A stretch of DNA of 64,000 bases from Balanoglossus misakiensis (taxonomy: Eukaryota > Hemichordata). The stretch lies in assembly GCA_040954595.2 (NCBI GenBank), contig CM082583.2, positions 7,316,001-7,380,000 on the forward strand. Direction: 5' to 3'. Positions 1 to 14,155 of the stretch are shown piece after piece; position 1 is the stretch's first letter; the number at the start of each line of letters is the position of its first letter. The notes below the pieces were generated by a model that made no database searches, had not been told where the DNA came from, and saw only the letters and a program-made list of their open reading frames with translations. A program made the translations under genes and the position numbers.

Positions 1-732
1 TCGACTTGGCTAGACTGAGACAATCAAGAGTGTTCGTCATTGTACCTTTAACAAACACAAACGCGTATCATCTAATTACCCATCGTTCAACTCTATGCGG
101 AGTTTCACTGCGCCTGGAAAAAAAGTGGGGTCTCGTAAAACGCCTTAAATTATGGTGTTTTGTTTGGGTTTGAAGAATGAGTTTTCGGCGCTTTTTAGAG
201 ACCTCTGTGTAACCCTTTCTTTGCCGGGGACAGGTTCATCTCTCTCCTTAGAATCCGAAATCAGGCCAAGACAGGCGGGGGCGTGAGAAAAGGCAAGACA
301 CTCGCGACACCCATAAAACAATTCAGGAAGATGAGGGTACGGAGCTCGTCTTCATTTGATGTTAGCCTATTATTCCATCCAGGTCCCAAGTCGACAATAT
401 TTGAACAGCAACAGCGCGACTGCCAGTGGACCACATATGTTCACTCTGTACCTTGTAGTAATGTTCAGAAGTCAAAGTTTCCGAAGTTTATTTGTTTCTC
501 TCTGTATCGTTCGAAATTTCGACCGCCTCGAAAAACTCATTTATCACGTGCAAATTTTGGACATTCTTGGTTGTTTCTCCGCGTTCTCTCGTCTTCTTTT
601 TATTATCTTTTCTTTTTCGCTGAGGGTTGGTGGTCTCGAACCCCCCTCGCACATGCAATCTATCACTGACAAAACGTCCGGCAGTCGCGTGTGATCCGAA
701 ATGAGCACAGTCTCGCATGCCAGCCTACAGTC

Positions 733-745
733 GTTGCCTGGCAAC
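733..745. promoter_or_regulatory. RFX X-box, perfect palindrome
   Basis: GTTGCCTGGCAAC, both half-sites exact with a one-base spacer. A degenerate second copy (GTTGCCAGGCGA) begins 31 bases downstream at 764. X-boxes are bound by RFX factors, which drive ciliary and neuronal genes. There is no adjacent transcription start to tie it to. Confidence 0.5.
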
Positions 746-1584
746 ATGTACCAATTATGCACGGTTGCCAGGCGAAGACGCGCATAGCCCGAATCGCGTC
801 CCCGCATCTGTTCGTAGTTTTTTCCACAGTAGCGAATACACCGTGACCGTTTGCCATTTGGTTACAAAGCTATTGTTTTAAAAATTGTAATCCCGTAAAT
901 GATTAGACTACGCTGATCCCTCGTTTATAGCTATAAAAACTCAACATTTTCCATCAATCATGAAGAAACGGGCCGAAATTCGAAGCGGTAGCAACTGGGG
1001 GAAATTAAACACATTTATAATATTTTTTTGCTTGACTTGCTAATTTTCCTACGTCCGGCCCGGCAGGACCATCCACTCAAAACCGAGAGAGAGAGAGAGA
1101 GCGCCGGGTAGAGACAGATCCACGAGAATGACTTGGAAACAAAACTTACAAAATGATTACCACAAAGTGTCATATCAGCAGTACTTCTGATCAGTGTTTT
1201 GTGGGCCAACTATGGATTATGTCTTTTATTGAGAAGTGCCTTCGAAGCCTACAGCGTTAAAAGAGATGAGTGAAAGACAGATTTAGAACCAGCGCAAGTA
1301 ATTACAGATATATACCGAGCGTTTTTTGCAGCCTTTGGTTTGTGTGATTCAAGTGAGTGCTGCAACGAGTGAAACAATTTTGAATCCCATTTCTTTCTGC
1401 CATTTAGAGAAGAACAAAACAATGAAAGCGTGATTTCGACTGTGTTATGTCAAGTTAAGTTACTTCTCAAGCAAGATACCTTACGTTTTTCCTGGTTTGC
1501 GCGACTACTCGTATTTTCAAATGGCTTAAGCCAAATCATTCACTCTTACCCACCCACCCACTCACTCACTAACTTACGAATCTG

Positions 1585-1598
1585 GTTGCCATAGCAAC
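1585..1598. promoter_or_regulatory. RFX X-box with two-base spacer
   Basis: GTTGCCATAGCAAC, a full match to the GTNRCC-N2-RGYAAC form. It lies in non-coding DNA downstream of SCAPER. Confidence 0.5.
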
Positions 1599-3328
1599 GC
1601 CTAGAGATGTCGAAACACGGAATCATTACCCTGGATGAAAAAAAAAGAACTTGAAGATAGAGATTATCTGCTATTCCCATCACGTGATCCCACCCCAATA
1701 CTTAAATTAAAGCAAAACATAGATGGGACATAATACGGCAATATTATGCGTATGGAATATCTCGTTCGGTCTGTAAAACGCGGCATTTAGAGCGAGGCTT
1801 TCTCGGGAGCGGTGGAAACACGCACCGACCATCAATCAGAGACAGAGCTCTCCCCCTTGATCGATGTCTTTCAGACGAAGACAGACTGACTCGTCTCACC
1901 AATTTTCCGGATGAACAGCGTATTGATTAGCTTGGCTACACCGCTCTCTTTTTTGCCTCTCCACTTTTCAGCCGCGCGGACAGCCGGGCTCTATTCAGCT
2001 CCCACCGAATACCCTCCAACGTGTCTTGCAGCGACAATAGACTGTGAATTTTTCACTTCAACGGATCTCTGAAGACAGGCGATGGCAAATCTTCTAACTG
2101 AAACTTCGCGTATAGGGCTACACGCAAACGCACTCACGATCCCTCAGTCTTACCTGAATACTCTGTATTACATTTATCGGGAAATTTCAATTGAAATTGA
2201 TTGAGAAAACCGATAGCAAGTCTAAATCTTGTGGGGATTTTGCCCATTTTCGGCAACGTGGCGTTCTGTGATCTGGAGCGGAAAAAACATTTGATTTTCC
2301 CGCGCACTGCTGAATGTACACATTATGCCGTTCACAGAAGATTCAGTCGCCATAATCGAAAAGAAACTAATGTAGGGTCGAGTCGGTTCATTTGGCGCAC
2401 ACTCAGTACTTTTAAAAAATGAATGAATAATATATTAATACTATTATTATTAATTGATAACGATAATGAAGACGGTATTTTGAGATTGTTAAGAAGGGAA
2501 TTAAAATATAATCACAGAAACAGTCGCGTCTCGGATTGAATGCGATGGTTGGATAGTGAATATATCTGCTGGTCTGGTCACTGCTTCCCCGAGGTAAAAG
2601 TTTCCAATTCGACCTGTACCGTGTAAGTTCCCCGTTGGTCGTGCTGATAAGGCCCCCTAATCGGCTGTCTACTGTTTCAGACTCGCAGAAATTGATTTTT
2701 TCCCGGGGCTCTGAGGAATACGAGATTAATATGCATCGAGGAAGCCCTGATTCTATCTCGTACGTTTGGAGGCCACAAGGCCCCAGAGATTTCATGCAGT
2801 TCGCGTTTTTTTTTGCCGTGCACACGAACGCAATAGCACCTGGGTCCACGCTTTTCCTGCAGGCGATCTGACTTAAGAAAACAGTGGCACATTTTGAATT
2901 TAGCTACATTTGGCGCAATTCCCAAGATGGCGCTGCTTTTCTATGCCTGGATGACCTCTTCTCAGGAGAGCTGTCGGGGAGCAATGGGCCGCACTCTGCT
3001 CCCTCCTTGCCATGGAAACTCACGCAGGCTTTCCTGACGTTTACAACCTTTTACCCAAAAAAATCATGTCAGTTTCATGAAACAGAACATTAAAAATGAA
3101 TACTCTGGCTTTATATTTGTGCACTATGCTTTTAAAAGCCACGTGGATTGAAATGGACGTGTAGCAACTGTACCTAGACTCGACAAGGTCCTCTTGTATA
3201 GAAATTCTGTGCCTCAAAGATTAAGCTTGAGAATGGTTGCACAACGTACAACAAAGGCTTTCGTTAAATTTAGGCATTAAGATTACAGCTTGCGTGTGTA
3301 CGAGTGTAAAATAAAATAAATGATATGA

Positions 3329-3331
3329 TTT

Positions 3332-3418
<87 letters not shown>

Positions 3419-3424
3419 TTGTAT

Positions 3425-3479
<55 letters not shown>

Positions 3480-3482
3480 TTT
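3329..3482. repeat. (TTTA)n microsatellite, about 154 bp
   Basis: About 38 copies of TTTA with single G interruptions at 3421 and just after the end (3483). Confidence 0.98.
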
Positions 3483-5898
3483 GTATCCCTGTAGGTGATT
3501 AGAAATCAAGACAGTTTAACCATGACAACGATTGTTCACATAACATGGCCAAATCCAAACACATAATTGCAATATACTTTCAAATCAGATTTCAAACATT
3601 TAAAAGCCCGGCAACGTAACGAAACTTCCAGCATCAGTCACTTGAACTTCTGTCCGTCACTCTCTGATCAACGAAGCAAAGTTACAAGATGAGCTGTGAT
3701 TGTATTCCTGCTGAATACAACCAGCAAACCAGAATGGCTCGAGTATTTTGCAAGTCTAGGCATGCGTAGTGAAGGAGATTCTTCATTCATCTCATCGCCA
3801 ATCTTATCGTGTCTCGCTGCCAATTGATGCACACTCCAGCGATCCCGCCACCCAGGCGTATCATCGGTTAGCAATAAGATAATACAACATGAAAGCAGAA
3901 AAAATATATATAGATATTCCCCGCAAGGCGGTTTAGTAACCCTTCTCGAGTCGTGTAACCCTCGCCGGGTCTTTCTTCAAACTTTTCGATTCAAATTTCA
4001 AATCCAACTGCCTTTGGCTATATATCGGCCACAGCGTGAATATCTGATAGACAGCTGGCCTGTAGTGACAGTGCTGACTTGTGTATGATTTCAATGCAGT
4101 AGTTTCCCGCCAAAGACAAGTGAGCGATAATTGTCGACAATTGGAGTTTTCCACATGTCAGAGTTCAACAAAACAAAATTTTGCCTTTCTTTGTAGTTGC
4201 CCTTGTTTACGTCAGTGTATAAGCTTATCTGCCGGTGGTTCGTTTGTTGATAAAATTGTGTTGTGTTCGAGTTTTCTGATTAACAGATTGGCGGGCGACT
4301 AGCGACTCGCCCGTGCCTATGAAAACAGTCCTTCGACAATACCCGGTAATAATATTCACCAAATGGTGACGAAATGTGAATTAACTGGATGACAATGTTC
4401 CTATTACGAATCTTGTCTCCCGAGAAAGGGGATTTCAATACTTTCACGAAAAATGTATTGATAAATATTTTTAATCTGAAAGGAGGCGGCGAAAAGCCAC
4501 GGAGTTCAAAGGTTATGACTGGAGGCTTCCAAATGAATTGAAAATCCACGTTTCACTTTTGACATTGGCGAAGTGCGGTAATAACCCGCTGCATTAGGCG
4601 CGCCGACTTTGCATGCGTCATCATAGCTCAACTCGGAAGGGAAACCCGCCTTCGCGTTACTGCACTTTCTTTTCTCCACGTACAATTGAGAGACAATGGA
4701 AGGTCCCCACGTGCCACCCTTGATTAAATCCAAGCCACGAATGATGTTGAATTAAATCATTAATATAACTCTTCAGGCTTTCGGATCCAACTCTCCGGGG
4801 ATTATACTCCGGTATTACTAAAATTCTATCAAAGTTGATAAAAATTAAGCTGAATTTTGTAATTTTTGACAGTTTTCCGTGTTCGACGGATACATCGAAC
4901 ATAAATGTGACGACAGGGTCTGCATTTTATTTCTCCCTTGTGGCATATTCGTGGACAACTCAGTGAAATGTGAGATTTTCGGATTCGCGCCAATTCATCA
5001 CATTACAACGTAAACGACACCATTATTTGATGGAAAAATTACAAAATATCTCAAACGGCTGCTGAAAGTTTGGTCTGCTAATGCACTGGGATGTAAAAAA
5101 GCACACGCGAATTGATATCATCTGCCGTGCATGTAAGATTGATGAAAAAAACGTGCCTGTTGACTGGAACTGTTCGTTCGAAATTTTGGCGGGAAAATCG
5201 CGGAGTTGCACGTATAGTCTCTGCATAGTGGAGTTGGTGAAGTGATCGAGTTTTCCGTGTCACTTCACGTGTCTTGCTTGGAGGAGTCTGAAGCTCGCCA
5301 TGCTTCATTTCTCGGGTGTAAAAGCAGTCTGGCTGTCGTTACACTCAAGCGTTAAAAACAAGCTTAGTGTTCTTCAAATTTTAACCAGGGATGGCGGGGA
5401 TATGTATAATCAAAGCAAAATTCTGCACTCTTTGGGGACACGGCGCAATTTGATAGACACACTCTCTTCAGAGTTACTGTACCTGTAGGGCGAAAGCAAA
5501 TACCCGGCATTTTAGGTCAGCGTTTTAAGCAGTTCAGTTCAACCATCACGACAACTGCACAGTCGGGAAAGTTCGGGCAGCCGTATGACCCCTGTTTCAA
5601 CCACGGAGATCAGTCAGCGAAACTATTAGTGTCTTCGAGATAGACTCATACTTCTCATGCACACCTGGCATGCAAATTAAGCAAGTTGCATGGAAATTTC
5701 TGAGACGATCTCAGGTCTGGTTCACCACGTGTTATATATTCATTTACAATTGACAATGACCCCGAATTCTACAGAATTGCATTTTGGACACATTTCGAAA
5801 TCATTTTCAAACTCACATGGACGGTTTAGAACTGTCCCCCAAAGCTCCATCTCCCACTACATGTATGTCAGAATACCTAATTTATCAGTTTCCCTTTA
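3483..5898. other. Intergenic, no gene seen
   Basis: Non-coding. It contains TTAACCATGACAAC (3516-3529, X-box-like on the minus strand) and CACGTG at 4708, 5266 and 5726. Only short chance frames on both strands. Confidence 0.6.
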
Positions 5899-6121
5899 GT
5901 CGGGCGGTCTGCCTCAGATCTGCCCGCTGTCTGTCCCCGTGTCTATTATTCTATTTCCTGTCGCCCTGTCGTCAGACTCTCCTTCTTCGTTTCTGCTCCA
6001 TGTCTATCTATATGCGTGGGTGTTGTTTGTCTGTTTCTGGCTGTCTCTGTTCGTCCATCCATCTCTGATTGTCAGTCAGTCCGTCAGCCAGTCTGTCTGT
6101 ATGTCTCTGACTCCCTTCGAG
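5899..6121. repeat. Degenerate TCTG-type low-complexity tract
   Basis: About 220 bases of pyrimidine-rich, loosely repeated CTGTC/TCTG/GTCAGTC sequence. It causes several spurious Cys/Ser-rich plus-strand frames. Confidence 0.75.
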
Positions 6122-9100
6122 TCTCTTCCCGACAGCACCCTCGGCACGCGCCCCTAAATTATGAAATCTCCGAGTAAGAGGAATCTGGAAGATTAATTAG
6201 TTAATTCTAGCAAGAATTACACGTACCAGTCTATGAGAGTGGAATTATGAGAGTAGAATGTCTATCAATGATTAAAGACGATATCAATATTTAAAATGCA
6301 TTTACAATGGAGAAAGCCTACCCATTCACTGATATTTCAAAGGAAATTTCATGCCCAGGTACATTTCATCTTCAAATTCGCCGACGCGGTCTTTATTTAT
6401 TCAGTAGGGCAACGGACTGTCACCGATGGACTGATAACGATGACCGTGTCCAAAAGGCGTAACCCGTGGACACAGTAAACCCGCCACCGTGGTGTATGCG
6501 GGACACCCAAGAGAAAACACGGTGACCTCATTCGTTTGACCTTTCTATTCTTTGTATATCTTGCCGTCGCTCGCATGAGACACAGATACTTCTTGTTTCT
6601 CTCTCTGAACACAGGCAGGGTCGCAATTGGCTCGCCGCTACCTCTCCGATTATTCGCCGAAAAACGCAGCATAGAAGCCATGCTTAACGCATCATTTGTC
6701 GTGCACAAAGCCTGGGATGGACAACCATTATCCGGCATTGTCAAATGTGCCCCGGGTCTATTTGCTCTGTGTACCGCCCCCAGTGGGGGTATCCATCGGA
6801 CCCAGTGATGCAGTTAACGCAGTCGGTGAACAAAACTTCTTGGATGGCAACAATGCAACGTGTACACGCACAATACCGGCAATGCACCGGCGCATCCATC
6901 CCTGTAGCCTGAGCCCTTTATGCTGCACAGCAATCCAACGCCCCTCTCCCCCCCCCCCAAGATGGCGTGTATGAAAATAGACCCTGACTTGACTAATAAA
7001 AATTTAAGTGATGAAAACGCGCCGAAAAGCCGGTTGTCGATTTCGCGTCTATTGGGCCGGCGGCATTTCTATATATATATACAAAAAATCTACATTCTCT
7101 CGTCTTCAACATTCAGTTTTTCTAAGACGCCGCAGGGGCGAGAAGGATTGTAATGCAGGAACCCCCAAAACAGTCATAAGATACAGGGTCCATGTAAGAT
7201 TTCACAAACTGATTCTCATTTACGTTTAACCCGAAATTCGGGACTTTTCTCTCTCTCCTGTAAATTGCTCAGTATCAGTATAACATTGTAGATTAAGGTG
7301 ACTTCGGGTCTATCTCTCTGAAAATCTTATCAACCTTGCTCTAGATGAATATTGTTTTATACTACACTTTTCATTGCATGTCCGTACTGCTTTCTTGCCT
7401 GCCTTCCCCGTCAGTCTCCGTGCGAATCACGAATCGGCTGTTTATCTGTGCAGTTTGATGTACTCGTGTCGTTCGATGTCACCGTGTTTATTAATTAAGG
7501 CAAACTAAAAGTGATTTATTCTGGGCGACGGTAATTTATGTCGAAGTAATAAGCCTCGGCCCCCCTGCAGAATCCAAGTTAAACAAACCAATCGTAAATA
7601 TTCACGTCGACACCTCTGTCCCCGAAAGATCGATTCGAATTGAATGTCGGGATTTGGAGAAAAAAAGGCAACGCGGCGGTGGCTGTGGTCACTTTTTGAT
7701 TATTTTGGTTTGTAGTCCATTCATCATAAAATCGCACAGGATATTAGTAACACTAGTCAAACAGCCATTCATCTTGTTGTTGCGCTGACGAGATCCCAGT
7801 AAAGTCATGACCTTTCACTGTGCTATCCCACAAGCCTTTGTGCGACTTCTCGTATCTTTGCGATCTTCATAATCCAGCGGCGAAAAAGAACTATTGTGTG
7901 TGTTTTAATCATTTTTTCCCGAACTTTATAAGTATCGCAGTCTCAATGAAAATGTTTATTCGTCCGAAAAAAAGAAAAGAAAAGAAAATCCTATCACACG
8001 AGATTTCATTTGAAAAAATCACCTGGAGAATTAATTCACTTTTGACACGAGCGGCCGCTATAAATGTTGTTACTGACACATGGCACTTTGTCGGACTCCA
8101 TACTGTTTTGGTCAAGTTGGAAAAGTGCTCCAACGGTCGAGGCGATTTCCCATAAAAGGGACTCTGCATCGAAATATTGATTTCAAGTGAAACCATCACG
8201 TGATTTATAATAATGCCTGTTTTGTATTTCATTGGCGAATTTGATGTCTGCCAGCGGAGGGGGTGCCGTCTTTTGGCCCAGTTGACACAAAGCTTTTTGT
8301 GCGGCTGTCTGTCTTATAAATAGGCACAGATGATAGGGAACATCCCACGTTTGGCCACAAATCCGCTTAAAACTATGTGAATACCTCAATGGCAGCTGGT
8401 TGACCGGCTATCGGAAAGCACCGACGTGGTGACAGAATAGGCACAACAAACTACCGTGACTCTGCGCTGCCTTCGAAATAATCACCATCCGTTCCTTTGT
8501 TGGTGAACTGGGCTCCGCTGCGGGCTAGGATTTGGGTCTGGCCTCCGAGTCGCGCTCTCTCCGCTGTTGTCACGCACGTCACGTGGGCACAGATTCGCAA
8601 TTGCTGCAAGACACGGAGATATGAACCGTCCAGAAGTCTCTGATAAAGTCGTTTTGACTTCCATACTGAAGACGCCCGGAGTAATTCCAGGGTTTGACTC
8701 TCGTTCGGATTTTTTTTGCCGGGTACATCCCAAGTTCTTTTCCCGTCAAAGCTTTCACAACTTATGAAGCTGTTGTCATAAGCGTATGTTGCAGTTAAAT
8801 ATTCCAAGGGCGACATAGTTCAAAACCGTAAATCGGCGACAGTTTTCAAGTCAGTGTGTCCAGGAAGACCAAAATCCAAGAACCAAAAACACAAATGGTG
8901 TCTTCTCCAAAATCTGAAACCTTCGCGTTCATTAATTCAAAAAAATCTCACACCTGTACTTTAACAATTGAATAGTTAAATGTAAATGCGTATTCTATTA
9001 CACATATACCCGATCGTTAGTGGCAGTCATGTCAGCCTTGCTATGATAATTATATCTGCTTCACAAGCGTTAATTGATTTTGTGTTCCACGTTGAACCAA

Positions 9101-10578
9101 TATTTGATTTCAGTGTACTTCTAAATGCACCGGGCAAAACAATATTCTGTGACTATTTTAGCGCTAGCCAAATTTCCTGACAAAATTAATCATTCTTTCA
9201 TTCGAAAAGCCTAGCGGGGACGTCAGCTATTAACTAAGTTGAAATTTGATAGGCAACTGGGGAAAGTCCATGAATACAGTGCTTTCATTTTTATAATAAT
9301 GGCATAAAAAGTTAATTTCTGTCAAGATCTCTCTCTTATAACCTGTTTTAGCACTATCGTTACATCCGCATAACGGTGACGTCGATATGTTGTGTTCCAT
9401 TATGAGGGTTTGTTCGGCTGCCCTGAGTATCCTTGTCAAATTGGCTGCAGATTACATTTTTATGACGCTCCATAGATTTAAAGGTATACGGTCACCTATA
9501 TCAAGTTCTTCTCCGTGAAGCAAACTTAACACCGAGTACTTGTATTATCTTAGACGAGCACTCTGAGGTAATATCCATGGTAACAGAAACTTCCGGACAC
9601 TGCTAGCCAATCAACGGCATTGACTCAACGGCCAGTTCAAAAAAGTATTGACACTTGAAATGGGCGCGATGAACACTTGCAACCTGTTGGAAAGCGGTTC
9701 GGCTACTTGATATTTATTTGAGACGCATCTATGGTTCATTATTTGAAGTAACAAGCTACATATTACAAGTTACAGACAGTCGCCCTTTAAGATATGCAGC
9801 TGTACTGTCAGGTGCAATGAACCCGGTAATCATTACATATTATTCTCTTCTGTTGCCTTCTACAATAGACTCTAAGATCTTATTTCATGATCTATGTCCG
9901 AAAGTACCTCTCATCATTTCAACACCTTTTTGCATAGAGAGACCCAAGAAATAAAAATTGCACCCCAAGGATAAAAGGAGGATTTTATGTTCTTCCGTCT
10001 AATGTTTACAGGATGCAGTTTTGTTTTATCACCTCCCGTTTATTCTCTGCAGATTCATTTTGTCGCCCGCTTTTCTTTAGCACACACATAAATCAGGGTC
10101 ACATTTAGATCAAATCCTAATTTTTATTTTCTATGGGTCTTTTCTGAATTTTGTTGCTTGTTAACACCTATGTCTGGCTCTCTACCTGTCGTCTATGCTT
10201 GTTGTTTTAGTGCTATTTTGTCTCAGTCTCCATCACCACATATCTTCTTACGTATACATACAACGTCACATACCCACGTTCGCGACAAACGGAAAGTTTC
10301 TTTCCGAGAACTGCTCAGTGACCCCGTTGACCCTAATCTTTTATTCCTCGGCGGTACTCTGTTCCGGAGAAAATTTGCCTTTCAATTTATTTCGTCTTCT
10401 TCAACCCCGGAGAGCTTACATCCGCCAACGTATTCTTTGTTTGATCCGTCGCCGATTCTAAAATACCCGAGGAGTCCTGGACTTGTGCAAGTAAAGCTGA
10501 AGCTCGCTACAAACGCTCTGTGGTGACTTTGTGGAGTCATTTTATCTCACATGTGTGAGCACGTGGGTTAATGTCATA
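6122..10578. other. Intergenic, no gene seen
   Basis: Non-coding, with a C-run at about 6946-6958 and CACGTG at 8197, 8580 and 10560. Several chance frames (for example 8816-8451 minus, 10158-10526 plus) show no domain or splice structure. Confidence 0.6.
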
Positions 10579-10664
10579 CTGATATCTGTCTGTCTGTCTG
10601 TCTATCTGCCTCTCTGTCTGTCTGTCTGATTGCCTGCCTGCTGGTCTGCCTGCCTGCGCTGCTA
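10579..10664. repeat. Degenerate TCTG/CCTG repeat
   Basis: Tandem TCTG units grading into TGCC/CTGC units over about 86 bases. Confidence 0.85.
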
Positions 10665-13600
10665 ACATGAGATTTCAAGAACTTGACGAATCAACAGGTT
10701 CAAGTCAAATGGCCGGCAAGAACCTATCGCGTATTGATGAAATCATCAAAGATAATTTTTTCTGATAACGGTTGTCTTTGGCGCTTCTGTGTTCAATATA
10801 CGCAATGTCAAGTGATAAATTCACGATTTGTAAGTATGTTCTCCGAACACGCATTTTATGTCCGTCCCCATAATCATCCGGTTAGCTGGATGAAAGCAAT
10901 ATATCGGAATAGACCGACAGAAAGCGACAATTACTGGTTTACGCTGGAATAATAACTGAATGCAGAGGCAGCGACTCAACCACCGTGAAGACATGAAGAC
11001 AGAGAAAAACCACATTCTAATCAACGGACAAAGAAATGCCGTGGGCACCCAGTCCATACGTACCAAGGGGATTACAATTGCAAATGACAATTAATTAAAT
11101 AGGTCAATTATTGACATCAATCACTAATTTTCTGATTAAAACGGAAGAAAATATTAATTTGAAGTAGAATAAAAAAAAACGAATGTTACAGTGGAAAAGC
11201 GAGAGATAGTTTTAATTAAGTTGGAACTGGACCATTGGGAGTGACGGTATAAATGGTAATGAGAGAAGGTTGGTTTCGTTCAGTTGCGCTGACCTGCATT
11301 TTGTTGCTTAATTGGCAGATTGAATAATGGTTTGTACAATGATATGAATTTTAGTAAAGAAAATCAACAGGATATAGTATTTCGGGGTTTATTTGGCATT
11401 ATAGAATTAAAGAAATGACGTTTGTTTCTTATCTGTTGGAGGGCCACTATCTAGGCCTATAACTTATGTCTGCAGTGTTTTTTCAGTACATGTATTTTTG
11501 TTTGTTATGGATTACATTTTCTTGTTCTCCTCCCTATAGATTCTGTTTCCTGCTTGTCACATACACGTCATATCATTACAGATGGTTACTTTGTCAATGA
11601 ACTAGAATAAAGCCTTAGCCGTTTGCACCAATAAAATTCACAAGAAATTTCATTAGTGTCTATAAATAATGAAATTGTGATTATCCAAAGGAAGTGGCAG
11701 CCATGCAGCACGTTTTATTTGTTTCTGACCACTGAGTTGTAAAGAATCCACTGGGATCACGATATTGCAATATTAGGCTACATGACCGAGACGATGGTGG
11801 GCAAGGATGAATGGATGAGGTTCGGGAGGGCGCGTTTAATTCTAAGCCAGATTATGCCCTCTCTGTTCGGTTATATATGGGTCACGTGTGATGCCCCTTA
11901 TCCTGTTTTGCGACTTTTCTCCCTTTGTTTTAAATTACTGTATCATGGTCCAACTAATATACAGGCAAATAAGGGTAACAATGACGAATATACCTGCCCC
12001 ATTAACTTTCTGACAGCAACGTGTCCATCGTCGTTATCATTCACGACGTCATCAGTGAATATTTCTTTATTAAATTAAATTCTTCTACCACTTTTTGGTT
12101 CATTTCCTTGAAATTACAGAAACGTGACGTATTGCGGGGAATCAGGCGAAGCATGTGTATTTGCACTGGGATTAATAATCGATACACACAATTTCCACGT
12201 GACTGTTTTTTTTTCCTCTCTCGCTTTCTCTCATGTCTCAGAACACCCCCGGGTGTCGAGTTGATTATACGGCCACACAACTTTTATTGGGCCGGCGTTC
12301 ATCGCCAATTGGAAACACAGATCCCTTGCTGCTTTCTTGTGTGAATGTTCTCTCCGGTGAAGAAAGGGATCTCCGAGTTAGATAGCGAGTGAAAGGCGGG
12401 AAAACGCCGACCAAATGAATTCCTTTTTCCCAACTGAGCGTCAAGCTGCGACTCAATGGAAATTAGCTTGTTGGCGTAGAAAATTAAAAAGAAAAACCCG
12501 TGTGCGAGGAGAAATGAGTCGAGACCAACAGTGGCAGCGAAGCTGATGAAATCTGCACAGTATGAAATGATACACTCCCCGAGGAAATAAAACTCGCCAA
12601 GTTGTTATTAAACGTGGAAATTAAACGCTCGGAAGGGGAACTGACTGGATTGTTCTCGTCGTCGTGATATTGGTAATTTGGTCGGGTTAAAATGATAATC
12701 GGCGTAACGCGTTATTAATCAAAGGAGTCGTGTAGCGTATTACAAGTATACGCGGTGTGTCGCTTTCGCTCTGACCTGACGTGATTCGAGTGGTTGTTAT
12801 TCAACGTGCCCCGCGTGTGTATGTACATGGATCGGAAACTAGATCCGCGGGCGACATGTTTTTTTTTCCTTACTGGCCACGTTTGAATCGTGTTGTCATA
12901 GAAACACTGCGAATCAAAATGCAGATGAGCCGATAACCCAAACGCGCTATCCAAGCACATTCCGAGAATTTATTTTTCACCGATGTAAAATCGATACTTT
13001 TTCGACAATTACTCGTTTGAACAGATGTTAAACGGTGTAGTGGGCTTTGTTTACATCCAGTTTTCGGCTTCAATATCACTTAGCAACCAGTCATTGCCTT
13101 GGAAACCTAGTATAGGTGTGAATAAATTCGAAATATTATCATGATCCGGTGACGATTCGGGACATCTGGTCGCTTGGCCAGTGACGAAACATTTTGGATT
13201 TCATTGATGAAACTCTGTCGATATTGTCATGACGTCAAAGTATATAATTTCACAGAGATGAGTACGCAAGCGCCATTGATTTATTCAAAAGATGCGGAAA
13301 TTCTTCCTCAGTCACGAAGACGAATAGCGGAAATGTTAACGCTTGTCCTGTTGAGTACAACTCAAAGAAGTTGGTCGTGGATGTGTGTCGTTGGTGAAAA
13401 TACAACTTTGTCCATCAGAAAAACTTGCAGTCGAGGGGTGTTGCAGGTCAAGGGCGTAATATTAGGCGGATTCCTCACAGCAACGACAATAAGGTTATAT
13501 ATATTTTTACATAACACTTACGGCAACGAAAAGTGCGCGTTTGGTATCACGCAGCGCGTGTGTATGAGAGTATCAACTGGGGAGCAGGCTTACTACTGGG

Positions 13601-13830
13601 CGTGGCACAGTGCTGACTAGACAGTGCACGTTTCATACGAAGACCATAGCAGAGGTTGCTATGGTTTCTGTCTTTGCACTCACATGATATTATATACGTG
13701 TATGTAGTTTTAAGTCAAGTACAGTAGCCAATCAGTGACGACCTTGGGGGATCGTAACAGCATTACGTAAATTAACGATATCTATTTTTTCATCAATTAT
13801 TTAATTGTTGATTTCTGTTTTTCTAAGACC
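10665..13830. other. Intergenic, no gene seen
   Basis: Motif-dense, especially 12330-13110: GTTGTCATAGAAAC (12892-12905) and ATTGCCTTGGAAAC (13093-13106) are X-box-like, TTATTAATCAAAGG near 12712 combines homeodomain and TCF-type cores, and TGACGTCA is at 13230. CACGTG occurs at 11883 and 12196. The 148-codon frame at 13174-13620 has no recognisable domain. Confidence 0.6.
13643..13665. repeat. Short perfect inverted repeat with X-box half-sites
   Basis: ACCATAGCA and TGCTATGGT flank a five-base spacer (GAGGT). Each arm resembles half of an RFX site, so this may be a degenerate X-box pair. Confidence 0.5.
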
Positions 13831-13913
13831 ACCTAAGCTGTAATTGGATTAGATTAGATAAGGTTATATCCTAACCCTAATCTCGGACAAAATAACCTAA
13901 TATAAGCTTAGGT
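13831..13913. repeat. Inverted repeat, 83 bp, hairpin-forming
   Basis: ACCTAAGCT (13831-13839) is mirrored exactly by AGCTTAGGT (13905-13913). Inside, GATTAGATAAGGTTA faces TAACCCTAATC and TAATTGGATTA faces TAACCTAATA. It could be a small MITE-like element or a structured spacer; no second copy was seen in the window. Confidence 0.55.
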
Positions 13914-14155
13914 GCGTAATTTTCACAGTCTTATGAATTGATTCGATGTAAGGTATATGGAGACAAACTCGAAAGTTTTCTTACGAACCCATACCTATGT
14001 AGCTCAGTGGTACTTTGAATTCGGCGCATAGAATTCTGCATGTTTTGCCAACTTTCCGACACTTATCACATTAGTGCCTCCACCTTTGATTCACACAAAT
14101 GCTGGTGCGTTGAAAAGGAAATCTATAGGCATAGTACAGACGACAAATCGCATGC

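Larger units (their letters stand above)
1..3328. other. Intergenic, no gene seen
   Basis: CpG-retaining sequence with X-boxes (733, 1585, and CTTGCCATGGAAAC at 3006-3019), E-boxes CACGTG (545, 1681, 3140) and a short (GA)n run near 1086. Frames such as 283-669 plus and 2849-2412 minus lack domains and splice sites. Confidence 0.6.

Noticed and set aside
610-660. Possible tRNA B-box on the minus strand (GGTTCGAGACC)
   Set aside because: No A-box at the right distance and no acceptor or T-stem pairing.
283-669. 128-codon plus-strand frame at the left end
   Set aside because: Overlapping frames are open in several phases, there is no domain, and the composition looks like random translation.
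2412-2849. 145-codon minus-strand frame
   Set aside because: It ends in an A/T-rich tract, has no domain match and is mirrored by open frames on the other strand.
3329-3482. CRISPR-like regular repetition
   Set aside because: Simple TTTA microsatellite without spacers; eukaryotic DNA.
5784-6068. Cys/Ser-rich small protein
   Set aside because: It is the translation of a degenerate TCTG tract; no signal peptide with a convincing cleavage context and no conserved Cys spacing.
13174-13620. 148-codon plus-strand open frame, the longest in the window
   Set aside because: No recognisable domain, atypical composition, no splice partners, and it overlaps sequence that looks regulatory. Frames of this size are expected by chance in 64 kb.
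13866-13882. Telomere-like CTAACCCTAA
   Set aside because: Only one and a half units, and explained by the surrounding 83 bp inverted repeat.
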